Source: Rhodophyticola sp. CCM32 (GTDB lineage Bacteria > Pseudomonadota > Alphaproteobacteria > Rhodobacterales > Rhodobacteraceae). Taken from it: a stretch of DNA of 64,000 nt. Location of the stretch: NCBI RefSeq assembly GCF_004751985.1, contig NZ_CP038492.1, positions 992,001-1,056,000 on the forward strand. Direction: 5' to 3'. The notes under the pieces were generated by a model. The model was not told the DNA's origin. It ran no database searches and saw only the letters and a program-made list of their open reading frames with translations. The translations under genes and the position numbers were made by a program. This document shows, in pieces, positions 41,326 to 49,087 of the stretch (positions within the stretch are counted from its first letter, which is position 1; every line of letters starts with the position of its first letter).

Positions 41326-41334
41326 TTATCCACA
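41326..41334. promoter_or_regulatory. Perfect DnaA-box sequence upstream of nrdJ
   Basis: TTATCCACA lies about 50 bases before the nrdJ start. It equals the consensus high-affinity DnaA box. A nearby ACCTATATATCTAG stretch (around 41277-41290) is A/T-rich and could be a promoter or an NrdR-like box, but I cannot confirm this. DnaA control of ribonucleotide reductase genes is established in other bacteria. Confidence 0.5.
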
Positions 41335-41382
41335 GCTTCCTGCTAATTTCTTACCCCGCCCGTGCCAAGGGAGATGTCCAGA

Positions 41383-43662
41383 ATGTCCCGTTTCTCTGCC
41401 CCGATTGCTGAACAGATATGGGATATGAAATATCGCCTGAAAGAGGCGGATGGCACACCGATTGACCAGAGTGTTGAGGATACATGGCGCCGCATCGCGC
41501 GGGATCTGGCCGCGGTCGAGGCAGACCCGGCGGCCTGGGAAAAGCGATTCTACGCCGCCTTGGAAGATTTCAAATACCTCCCCGCCGGGCGGATCACCGC
41601 AGGCGCGGGCACCGGCCGGGCGGTCACATTGTTCAACTGCTTTGTCATGGGCACGATCCCGGACAGTATGGGCGGCATTTTCGACAATCTGAAAGAGGCC
41701 GCCCTGACCATGCAGCAGGGTGGCGGGATCGGCTATGATTTCTCCACCATCCGGCCCAAGGGGGCGGATGTGAAGGGTGTGGCGGCGGATGCATCCGGCC
41801 CGCTGTCCTTCATGGATGTCTGGGACGCCATGTGCCGCACCATCATGTCAGCGGGCAGTCGTCGCGGCGCGATGATGGCCACCATGCGCTGCGATCATCC
41901 TGATATCGAGGCCTTCATCACCGCGAAATCCGATCCCGCGCGGCTGCGCATGTTCAATGTCAGCGTGCTGGTGACAGATGCGTTTATGGAGGCGGTGAAA
42001 GACGATGCCTCCTGGGATCTGGTCTTTGACGGCAAAGTGTATCAGACGGTTCAGGCGCAGGATCTGTGGAACAGGATCATGCAATCGACCTATGATTATG
42101 CCGAACCGGGCGTGATCTTCATCGACCGGATCAATGCCGCCAACAATCTGAACTATGTGGAGGAGATTGCCGCCACCAATCCCTGCGGCGAACAACCCCT
42201 GCCGCCTTACGGAGCCTGCCTGCTTGGGTCGGTGAACCTTGCGCGGCTTGTGGCCAACCCGTTCGAGGCCGATGCCCGTCTGGATGCAGCGGCGCTGGAT
42301 GATCTTGTGCGCACCGCCATTCGGATGATGGATAATGTGGTGGATGCCAGTCGCTTCCCGCTGGAGGCGCAGGCGCAGGAGGCACAGGCCAAACGCCGTA
42401 TCGGCCTTGGCGTGACCGGGCTGGCCGATGCGTTGTTGATGCTGGGCCTGCGCTATGGGTCTGACGACGCGGCGGCACAGACCGAAGACTGGATGCATCA
42501 GATCGCGCGGGCCGCTTATCTCGCTTCGGTGGATCTTGCGAAAGAGAAAGGCGCCTTTCCCCTGTTCGAGGCTGAAGGCTTCCTTGCCTCGGGCAATATG
42601 GAGGGGATGGATGACGATGTGCGCGCGGCCATTGCGGCCCATGGCATCCGCAACGCGCTTCTGACCTCCATCGCGCCCACCGGCACGATTTCTCTTTATG
42701 CGGGAAATGTCAGTTCGGGGATCGAACCGGTCTTTGCCTATAGCTATACCCGCAAGGTGCTTCAGCGCGATGGCTCGCGCAGCGAGGAAGAGGTGGAGGA
42801 TTATGCGGTTCATCTCTGGCGCGAGAAATTCGGCGATATCGACCTGCCCGATCATTTCGTGAATGCCCAGACCCTGCCACCCGCCGATCATGTGAAAATG
42901 CAGGCCGCCGCGCAGCGCTGGATCGACAGTTCAATCTCGAAAACCATCAACTGCCCGGAAGATATCAGCTTCGGGGATTTCAAGGATGTCTATATGCAGG
43001 CCTGGGACAGTGGCTGCAAAGGCTGCACCACCTACCGGCCCAATGAGGTGACCGGTTCTGTGCTGAGTGTCAGCGAAAGCGAAGAGAAACACGCAGGCAC
43101 CACGGTTGAGGAAATCAGCCAGGAAGGCGAGGTTGTCTATATCTCCGAACCGCTGGACCGGCCCCAGTCACTGGAAGGCCAGACCTATAAACTCCGCTGG
43201 CCCGAAAGCAGCCATGCGATCTATATCACCATCAATGACATCATCCAGAACGGCAACCGGCGCCCGTTCGAGGTGTTCATCAACTCCAAGAATATGGAGC
43301 ATTTCGCCTGGACCGTGGCGCTGACCCGGATGATCTCGGCCGTGTTCCGGCGGGGCGGGGACATCTCGTTTGTGGTGGAGGAACTCAAGGCGGTTTTCGA
43401 TCCCCGGGGCGGAGCCTGGATGCAGGGCAAATATGTGCCCTCGATTCTGGCAGCGATCGGCGGGGTGATTGAGCGGCATCTGATCTCGATCGGGTTCATT
43501 GACGGGGAAGGGATGGGCCTCAAAACCGACCCGCAGGCAGAGGTGATGGAAATCGGCGCACGGCCCCGGGGGCCGGTCTGTTCCTCTTGTGGCAGCCATC
43601 AGATGCGGATGATCGAAGGTTGCCTGACCTGTGCCGATTGCGGCTATTCGAAATGTGGCTAG
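41383..43662 (+). CDS. nrdJ: Adenosylcobalamin-dependent (class II) ribonucleoside-diphosphate reductase
   Basis: The enzyme makes deoxyribonucleotides using vitamin B12 radical chemistry and works with or without oxygen. The 759-residue protein has a catalytic cysteine in LFNCFVMG, IRPKGADVKG, the active-site NPCGEQPLPPYGACLLGSVNL, and MPTG-like IAPTGTISLYAGNVSSGIEPVF. The C-terminus is a zinc-ribbon-like tail with cysteines in CSSCGSH, CLTC and CGYSKC, used for re-reduction. I chose the ATG at 41383, with AAGGGAGAT about ten bases upstream; ATG 41374 is too close to that site. IS debris follows directly. Confidence 0.94.
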   Translation: MSRFSAPIAEQIWDMKYRLKEADGTPIDQSVEDTWRRIARDLAAVEADPAAWEKRFYAALEDFKYLPAGRITAGAGTGRAVTLFNCFVMGTIPDSMGGIFDNLKEAALTMQQGGGIGYDFSTIRPKGADVKGVAADASGPLSFMDVWDAMCRTIMSAGSRRGAMMATMRCDHPDIEAFITAKSDPARLRMFNVSVLVTDAFMEAVKDDASWDLVFDGKVYQTVQAQDLWNRIMQSTYDYAEPGVIFIDRINAANNLNYVEEIAATNPCGEQPLPPYGACLLGSVNLARLVANPFEADARLDAAALDDLVRTAIRMMDNVVDASRFPLEAQAQEAQAKRRIGLGVTGLADALLMLGLRYGSDDAAAQTEDWMHQIARAAYLASVDLAKEKGAFPLFEAEGFLASGNMEGMDDDVRAAIAAHGIRNALLTSIAPTGTISLYAGNVSSGIEPVFAYSYTRKVLQRDGSRSEEEVEDYAVHLWREKFGDIDLPDHFVNAQTLPPADHVKMQAAAQRWIDSSISKTINCPEDISFGDFKDVYMQAWDSGCKGCTTYRPNEVTGSVLSVSESEEKHAGTTVEEISQEGEVVYISEPLDRPQSLEGQTYKLRWPESSHAIYITINDIIQNGNRRPFEVFINSKNMEHFAWTVALTRMISAVFRRGGDISFVVEELKAVFDPRGGAWMQGKYVPSILAAIGGVIERHLISIGFIDGEGMGLKTDPQAEVMEIGARPRGPVCSSCGSHQMRMIEGCLTCADCGYSKCG

Positions 43663-43677
43663 CCGCATGGCGTAACC

Positions 43678-43752
43678 TTGTGGACGTACCCAAAGTTTTG
43701 CCATTTTGGCACCAGCGATTGCCATTTTGATCCCATAGTTTTGCCATTGAGG
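43678..43752. mobile_element. Remnant of an insertion-sequence end with three TTGCCATT repeats (IS21-like)
   Basis: Starting 15 bases after the nrdJ stop, TTGCCATTTTG occurs at 43698-43708 and 43719-43729, with a shorter TTGCCATT at 43741-43748, spaced 21-22 bases apart. A TGTGGACGTACCC stretch precedes them. Multiple short repeats next to a TGT end are typical of IS21-family termini. No IS21 transposase gene is present, so this is a leftover end. The 43753-43922 stretch beyond it holds nothing I recognise. Confidence 0.5.
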
Positions 43753-43922
43753 TGTAGACAATAGTTCAGCCTTGGCGTCTCACTAGACGGGAACCACCAA
43801 TACTCGACCAAGGGAAGTCGGCTGAGGTCAGGATTAGAGCGTGTCGCAGTCATGCCGATTCAGGCTTCCCAGATTGGTTGTGATGTGATTCCCTTCGGTT
43901 GCGGCAGATATGGGGGTCACAG

Positions 43923-44004
43923 ATGGGCAAGCCACATCCGATAGAGTTACGCGAACGTGTTGTTGCGTTTGTGGATGAAGGACACGGTCACCGTGATACG
44001 GTCT
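43923..44004 (+). pseudogene. IS630-family transposase remnant (N-terminus only)
   Basis: From ATG 43923 the frame encodes MGKPHPIELRERVVAFVDEG then HGHRD, which matches the N-terminal helix-turn-helix start of IS630-type transposases. After about 26 residues the similarity ends (VCYGWFEHQ is not family-like), although the frame stays open to 44120. The catalytic domain is absent. It is a truncated remnant within a 690-base strip of IS debris. Confidence 0.65.
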
Positions 44005-44147
44005 GTTACGGCTGGTTTGAGCATCAACTTGCGTGCCGTACATGTCCACTTTCCTTTATTTTCCAAAGGTTTGAGAGATATATGATTGAGCTGCCCCAGA
44101 TTTACAGACGCTTTGCCTGATCATTTTGGAACCAGGGAGCGGCAGAT

Positions 44148-44216
44148 ATGAACAAGGGCATTCGGTTTGTGGGCAAGTTCAAACAGGACGCTGTTCCGAA
44201 TGGGCTGGCTTTCTAA
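44148..44216 (+). pseudogene. IS3-family OrfA remnant (N-terminus only)
   Basis: From ATG 44148 the frame encodes 22 residues including RFVGKFKQDAV, the usual start of IS3-family OrfA (helix-turn-helix) proteins, then stops at a TAA (44214-44216). The segment before it has AGGGAGCGGCAGAT as a ribosome binding site. The rest of the element is missing. The sequence from here to 44351 holds no further recognisable gene. Confidence 0.55.
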
Positions 44217-44351
44217 GTTAAAGACAGTTGACCGGGATGCGGAAATTTTAAACCATACCGGACCGATGGTGTGAGGAGGACGCGCTGAAGGCGGCGGTAT
44301 GGTTCTGCCCTGCATCGCGGTATCCCGAGATGCGAAACCTGCGAGATTTTC

Positions 44352-45350
44352 ATGAAAGCTTTGCTCTGCCTCAAGCCTCAAACCCTGGATCTTGTCGATC
44401 GGGATCTGGCCCCTGTCCCGAAGGGCTGGGTGCCTCTGGATGTGACCCGGGTCGGGATCTGCGGGACCGATTATCATATTTTTGCGGGCACACAGCCATT
44501 TCTGGACTATCCCCGGGTGATGGGGCACGAAATCTCGGCCCATGTTTCGGAAAACTATGAGGGTCGCGATGTTGCGCCAGGGGCGCATGTGATCGTAAAC
44601 CCCTATCTGTCCTGTGGCGATTGCCACGCCTGTAAAATGCGCAAACCCAATTGCTGCGAGAATATTCAGGTTCTTGGCGTGCACCGGGACGGGGCCATGT
44701 GTGAACAGATTGCGGTGCCGCCGGAAAATCTGATCAGCGCCGGGGACCTGACGCCGGATCAGGCGGCGATGGTTGAATTTCTGGCGATCGGGCGTCATGC
44801 GGTCATGCGGTCACGTTTGACGGCGGGCGCACCGGTTCTGGTGATCGGAGGCGGCCCGATCGGGCTTGCCTGTGCCCTGTTTGCGCGCATTGATGGCGGT
44901 GATGTCACAATCGCCGATGTGTCCGCGGAAAAACGCAGGCTTATGGAGCAGAGCTTCGGGTTTCGCACCTGTGACGCCCGCGATGAAGATCAAATGACCG
45001 CCAGGGAACTGGCGATGACCTTTGTGTATGACGCGACGGGCAATCTTGGCGCGATGAATGACGCGTTGCGGTTTGTTGCGCATGGCGGCACCTACACCCT
45101 GGTGAGTGTCGTGAAGGGGGACCTGTCATTTGCCGATCCTGAATTTCACAAACGCGAAACCACACTTCTGAGCAGCCGGAATGCGTTGAAGGGGGATTTT
45201 GAATTTGTGATCAAGGCGATCTCGGACGGGTTGATTGACACCGGGTTATTGAACACCCATCGCACGGATTTCACCAAGGCCGCTCAGGATATCGCGTGTT
45301 GGTCGGTTGCGCGGGATACTGTGATCAAGGCCATTATCGAGGTGGCGTGA
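44352..45350 (+). CDS. Zinc-dependent alcohol dehydrogenase, L-gulonate/L-galactonate 5-dehydrogenase-like
   Basis: The 332-residue protein is a medium-chain dehydrogenase: catalytic zinc ligands in GICGTDYH and MGHE, four structural-zinc cysteines in CGDCHACKMRKPNCC, and an NAD motif VIGGGPIGLACAL. In uxu/uxa-type clusters this branch includes enzymes oxidising L-gulonate or L-galactonate to fructuronate or tagaturonate (LgoD, RspB relatives), so this is the likely function. It is slightly more A/T-rich than core genes here. Its stop overlaps the next start (TGATG). A possible promoter lies in the IS debris upstream. Confidence 0.8.
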   Translation: MKALLCLKPQTLDLVDRDLAPVPKGWVPLDVTRVGICGTDYHIFAGTQPFLDYPRVMGHEISAHVSENYEGRDVAPGAHVIVNPYLSCGDCHACKMRKPNCCENIQVLGVHRDGAMCEQIAVPPENLISAGDLTPDQAAMVEFLAIGRHAVMRSRLTAGAPVLVIGGGPIGLACALFARIDGGDVTIADVSAEKRRLMEQSFGFRTCDARDEDQMTARELAMTFVYDATGNLGAMNDALRFVAHGGTYTLVSVVKGDLSFADPEFHKRETTLLSSRNALKGDFEFVIKAISDGLIDTGLLNTHRTDFTKAAQDIACWSVARDTVIKAIIEVA

Positions 45351-46468
45351 TGTCTGACATGGCTGCCAAACCTCCATTGAAAACCGACGTGCTGCAATTC
45401 GGGACAAGCCGGTTTTTGCAGGCCCATGCGGATTTGTTTTTTTCCGAAGCCAGGGTGCCGCGCTCGGTGACTGTTGTGCAGACATCCGGCAACCCGGAGC
45501 GTGCGAAACGGCTGCCCGCGCTGGCAGACCCTGATGGCATCCCGATAAAGATCAGGGGCCTGCTGGACGGGCAGGTGATCGACAAGGAGCAGCGGGTGAC
45601 AAGCCTCAAGCAGGCTTTTTCAACACATACGGATTGGGATGCGGTTTGTGCGGTCTTCAAGGATGTTGATTTCGTCGTCTCAAACACATCTGACATCGGG
45701 TTTGCCGCCCGACCCGAGGATATGGATGCCATATTGGCACCCACGGCGAGCTTTCCGGCAAAGCTGACGCATCTGCTGTTCATGCGGTATCATGCGGGGT
45801 CTGCGCCGCCTCTGCTTTTGCCGACCGAGCTTTTGCCGAATAATGGCCATGCGTTGAAATCGCGCCTTCTTGAAATTGCAGAAACCGCACTTGCAGATGC
45901 AGGGTTCCGGGACTGGCTAGAGCAGATGGTGGCCGCAAACTCGATTGTTGACCGGATCGTCTCTGAACCGCTTGAACCGGCGGGGGCCATCGCCGAACCC
46001 TATGCTCTCTGGGCGATCGAGGCTGCGCCTGGTGTCCGCGCGCCCTGTGATCACCCGTCCATCCAGATTGTGCCGTCGCTGGAAGGTCCGGAACGGCTGA
46101 AACTGCATATTCTCAATCTGGGGCATACGATCATGGCAGATTGGTGGCTTCAGGACGGTCGTCCGGAGGGACAGACGGTTCTTGATGTCATGCAGTCAGA
46201 ACGCCGAGGCGCCTTGGAACATATTCTGATATCAGACGTTCTTCCTGGATTTGCGGCGCGCGGGCTGGAGGAAGACGCAAAGCACTTCATCACCGCAACA
46301 CTGGAACGCTTCTCGAACCCGTTTTTAAGACATCTGATCTCGGATATTGCGGGCAATCACAGTGAAAAGCTTGACCGCCGGATCGCGGCTTTTTTTGATT
46401 GGGCTTCGACTGGCGGGGTTTTGTCGGCGCCGAGCCTGTCGGCAATACTGGACAGGAACCGCAGTTAA
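45350..46468 (+). CDS. Mannitol dehydrogenase-family hexuronate reductase (UxaB/UxuB-like)
   Basis: The 372-residue protein belongs to the polyol/aldonate dehydrogenase family: N-terminal Rossmann entry LQFGTSRFLQAHADLFF, SNTSDIGF, the catalytic-domain motif LLPTELLPNNGHALKSRLLE, and IVDRIVSEPLE. Family members reduce D-tagaturonate to D-altronate (UxaB) or D-fructuronate to D-mannonate (UxuB). Both products are used by dehydratases encoded downstream, so either role, or both, is possible. The start overlaps the preceding stop; the end overlaps the convergent regulator gene by four bases. Confidence 0.82.
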   Translation: MSDMAAKPPLKTDVLQFGTSRFLQAHADLFFSEARVPRSVTVVQTSGNPERAKRLPALADPDGIPIKIRGLLDGQVIDKEQRVTSLKQAFSTHTDWDAVCAVFKDVDFVVSNTSDIGFAARPEDMDAILAPTASFPAKLTHLLFMRYHAGSAPPLLLPTELLPNNGHALKSRLLEIAETALADAGFRDWLEQMVAANSIVDRIVSEPLEPAGAIAEPYALWAIEAAPGVRAPCDHPSIQIVPSLEGPERLKLHILNLGHTIMADWWLQDGRPEGQTVLDVMQSERRGALEHILISDVLPGFAARGLEEDAKHFITATLERFSNPFLRHLISDIAGNHSEKLDRRIAAFFDWASTGGVLSAPSLSAILDRNRS

Positions 46469-47412
46469 CCTTCACTTCGGGTGTCGTGTGGTGTGTGCGT
46501 CTGGATCGCCGGGGTCATGAACCTGTATGGCGGCCGTTTGAGCGCATATCGCGCATTTGACAGGTGTTTTTGCATCCGCTCACGGGCCAGTTCCTCGTTT
46601 TTCGTCTGAATGGCATCAATGATTTCGATATGATCCTGCAAGGCCAGAGCGGCCATCGCAAGTCTTTGTTCTTCCTTCCATATATGGTGGTAATGATAGT
46701 GGAAGATCATCGAAATAACATCCTGGATGGCGAGGATCAGGCGTCGCCCGGCTGCTGCATTCAGAAGGTTGTGGAATTCCGCATCCAGACCGGGCATTTC
46801 AATGGCCCCGTGTTCAAGATGCGCGATCAGTGTCTCGTGTTTTTTCCTGATCCTGTTGAGGTCGTTCCAGAACGGATCATTGTCGTCTTTGCGGGCCAGC
46901 CGCGCAACCGCAGAGGTTTCGAAAAGTAATCTGACTTCCATAATTTCATCGGCATATTCATCGGAAACCCCTTCAAGACTCCAGGTTTTATATGGCTCCT
47001 TACGCAGAAATCCGAACCGGCTGAGCTTGAGCAGAAATTCACGCGCACTGGTGTTGGATATTCCCATTTCATGTGCAAATTTAGCTTCATTGATTGTCGA
47101 CCCCGGGCCCATGCGCTTGGTCAGAATCCAGTCCATGAACTTGGTCTCAAGCTGTTCGATTGTGGACAGGGTTTCTTCATCGGGAAAGTAGTCTTCGGCT
47201 TCGGGCCTGGATATGATCCGGTAGCTGCTATCCGGGGTTTTCTGGACAAACCCGCCAACGCACAGCTTTTCCAGAATGCGCCGGGATGTCGTGCGGCTTA
47301 CATCCACGGCTTTGGCCAGGGACGACACATTCAACATGTCCTGTGCGGGGGGTGCAATGTGATCCAGAGCCGCATTGTAGCTGCGTTTGAAGACATAGCT
47401 CGGGCGCGGCAT
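46465..47412 (-). CDS. GntR-type FCD-domain regulator with an extra N-terminal winged helix
   Basis: The 315-residue protein is longer than usual GntR/FadR regulators (about 230-250). The N-terminal part (residues 28-68, VSSLAKAVDVSRTTSRRILEKL and GGFV) looks like one winged helix. A second one follows at about 107-148 (INEAKFAHEMGISNTSAREFLLKL, then GFLRKE), and an FCD ligand domain from about 150 (EIMEVRLLFETSAVARLA) with metal-binding histidine candidates such as DAEFHNLL. It is divergent from the TRAP genes and convergent with the dehydrogenase gene, so it probably controls the island in response to a sugar acid. Confidence 0.85.
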   Translation of the reverse strand: MPRPSYVFKRSYNAALDHIAPPAQDMLNVSSLAKAVDVSRTTSRRILEKLCVGGFVQKTPDSSYRIISRPEAEDYFPDEETLSTIEQLETKFMDWILTKRMGPGSTINEAKFAHEMGISNTSAREFLLKLSRFGFLRKEPYKTWSLEGVSDEYADEIMEVRLLFETSAVARLARKDDNDPFWNDLNRIRKKHETLIAHLEHGAIEMPGLDAEFHNLLNAAAGRRLILAIQDVISMIFHYHYHHIWKEEQRLAMAALALQDHIEIIDAIQTKNEELARERMQKHLSNARYALKRPPYRFMTPAIQTHTPHDTRSEG

Positions 47413-47526
47413 GGTCTGTCCTTAAGTCTGACGATTAAGCATTAAAAACATTTGACGATGGCCGGGTGTTTTTTGTCCATTAAAGACACTACTGACACAA
47501 GTAGATATGTTTCAAGGGAGGAACTT
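47413..47526. promoter_or_regulatory. Divergent regulatory region between the GntR-type gene and dctP
   Basis: This A/T-rich 114-base gap holds three small inverted repeats: CTTAA/TTAAG (47421-47425 and 47435-47439), TGTC/GACA (47474-47477 and 47485-47488) and CTAC/GTAG (47489-47492 and 47501-47504). GntR-family operators are short palindromes, so these are candidates for autoregulation and control of the TRAP genes. A TTGACG at 47452-47457 could be a -35 element, but no good -10 is evident. Confidence 0.4.
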
Positions 47527-48507
47527 ATGAAACTTCACGAATTTATCCGTGGCGGTGTGTTTGCTGCATCCGGCGCATTGATGATGACTGCGCCTGCCTT
47601 CGCGCAAGACGTCCTGAAATGGGGCCATGTTTATGAGGCTGCCACACCATACCACGAAGCGGCCCTGCGCGCGGCTGAAGCCTTTGAAGAAGCGACGGAC
47701 GGCCGGTATACGATCGAGGTTTTCCCGGCCTCCCAACTGGGCAATGAGGTTGCGTTGAACGAGGGTCTGACCCTTGGCACCGTTGACATCATCTACACTG
47801 GCGTTGCGTTTATGGGGCAATCCTATCCGCCCATCGCGATTTCGGATTTCCCGTTTACGCTCAGGGATTTTGAGCACTGGCAGGCCTATGGCGAAAGCGA
47901 CCTGTTTGAGGAACTTGCCGACGGTTATACCGGCGTGACCGGAAACCACGTTTCCGCCTTGACCTATTATGGCGCGCGCCATGTGACATCGAATGTGCCG
48001 ATCCTGGCCCCGTCGGATATGGAAGACCTGAAAATCCGCGTGCCAAACGCACCGGCCTATCTGCTTTTCCCTGAAGTGACGGGCGCGAACCCGACACCGA
48101 TGGCGTTCTCGGAGGTCTATCTTGCCTTGCAGCAAGGCGTTGTTGACGCGCAGGAAAACCCTCTGCCGACCATTCAGTTCAAAAGGTTCTACGAGGTCCA
48201 GAGCAACATCAACCTGACCGGTCACATCACCAATTCTCTGGTGTCGCTGGTCTCGCCGATTACCAGCAGTGAACTGGGTGAAGAAGATCTTGCCATTCTG
48301 GACGAAATCCTCGTCGAGGCGGCAGAATGGGCCTCCAGCGAAATCGTCGCTTCTGAAAATGAACTGGCTGACTGGTTCCGTGAACAGGGCGTGACGGTGA
48401 ATGAAGTTGATCGTGGCCCCTTTATCGAAGTGGTCGCGCCGCATCTGACAGGGCCTGATATGCCCTGGGCCCCTGTGATCTTCGAGCGTCTGCAGGCAAT
48501 CGAATAA
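47527..48507 (+). CDS. dctP: TRAP transporter solute-binding protein (DctP family)
   Basis: The 326-residue periplasmic binding protein has a signal peptide cleaved after AFA (about residue 25). The mature part follows the TRAP pattern: LKWGHVYEAATPYHEAALRAAEAF, the conserved arginine in DLKIRVPNAPAY, and GVVDAQENPLPTI. I chose the ATG at 47527 because AAGGGAGG lies just upstream and the signal peptide starts there. Neighbouring uxuA/uxaA genes suggest a hexuronate or aldonate ligand, which would bind that arginine through its carboxylate. Confidence 0.93.
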   Translation: MKLHEFIRGGVFAASGALMMTAPAFAQDVLKWGHVYEAATPYHEAALRAAEAFEEATDGRYTIEVFPASQLGNEVALNEGLTLGTVDIIYTGVAFMGQSYPPIAISDFPFTLRDFEHWQAYGESDLFEELADGYTGVTGNHVSALTYYGARHVTSNVPILAPSDMEDLKIRVPNAPAYLLFPEVTGANPTPMAFSEVYLALQQGVVDAQENPLPTIQFKRFYEVQSNINLTGHITNSLVSLVSPITSSELGEEDLAILDEILVEAAEWASSEIVASENELADWFREQGVTVNEVDRGPFIEVVAPHLTGPDMPWAPVIFERLQAIE

Positions 48508-48518
48508 TCAAACCAATG

Positions 48519-48548
48519 GCGTGACCGGTTCTTCGGGACCGGTCACGC
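48519..48548 (+). terminator. Strong hairpin with TTCG loop between dctP and dctQ
   Basis: GCGTGACCGGT pairs perfectly with ACCGGTCACGC, and the inner TC-GG bases close a TTCG loop, giving up to 13 pairs (one wobble). It lies between the dctP stop and the dctQ ribosome binding site. Such intercistronic stem-loops let the binding protein be made in excess of membrane subunits by attenuation or RNA protection; here this is inference. Confidence 0.65.
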
Positions 48549-48568
48549 CGCGCTTAAGGGAGGGGATC

Positions 48569-49087
48569 ATGGGCATCACAGACTCGATTGAAGAGCTGTC
48601 AAAAGAAGCGGAAATCGACCCGGAAACGCGCCTGCAGGAGCTGAAATTCTCAAAATGGGATATTCCGGTTCTTCTGGTATTTGGCACCCTTTTCGCCGTT
48701 GTTTTCCTTCAGTTTTTTACACGATACGTGTTGAATGATTCATTGTCCTGGACCGAAGAGGCCGCCAGATACCTGCTGATCCTTCTGGCCTTTGTCGGGG
48801 TTGTGAAATGTCAGGTGCTGGACAGCCATATCCGGCTGGAATTCATCGACAATTTTGCCGGGCGTTACGTGGAGGGCCTCAAGACATTTGCCCTGCTTCT
48901 GACTACTTTCTTTTTCGGGTATCTCAGCTGGGCGCTTGTGCTGCTTGCCAAACAGACAAGCTTTCAGAATATGGTGTCGCTGCCTTACCCCAAATACTAT
49001 CTTTATATCCTTATGTTGTTTGGCCTTGCTGCACTGATCTATGTGCAGGTGGCGCAACTTTATAAGCGCATCCCGGGATCAAAATAA
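48569..49087 (+). CDS. dctQ: TRAP transporter small permease (DctQ family)
   Basis: The 172-residue protein has four hydrophobic helices in the DctQ pattern with FTRYVLNDSLSWTEEAARYLLILLAFVG as family signature, and an acidic N-terminal extension of about 35 residues. I chose the ATG at 48569, which follows AAGGGAGGGG; an upstream start would include the hairpin. It overlaps dctM by one base (TAATG). Confidence 0.92.
   Translation: MGITDSIEELSKEAEIDPETRLQELKFSKWDIPVLLVFGTLFAVVFLQFFTRYVLNDSLSWTEEAARYLLILLAFVGVVKCQVLDSHIRLEFIDNFAGRYVEGLKTFALLLTTFFFGYLSWALVLLAKQTSFQNMVSLPYPKYYLYILMLFGLAALIYVQVAQLYKRIPGSK

Noticed and set aside
41277..41382. Cobalamin riboswitch upstream of nrdJ
   Set aside because: The gap is only about 106 bases, with no B12-box-like sequence, too short for the known aptamer.
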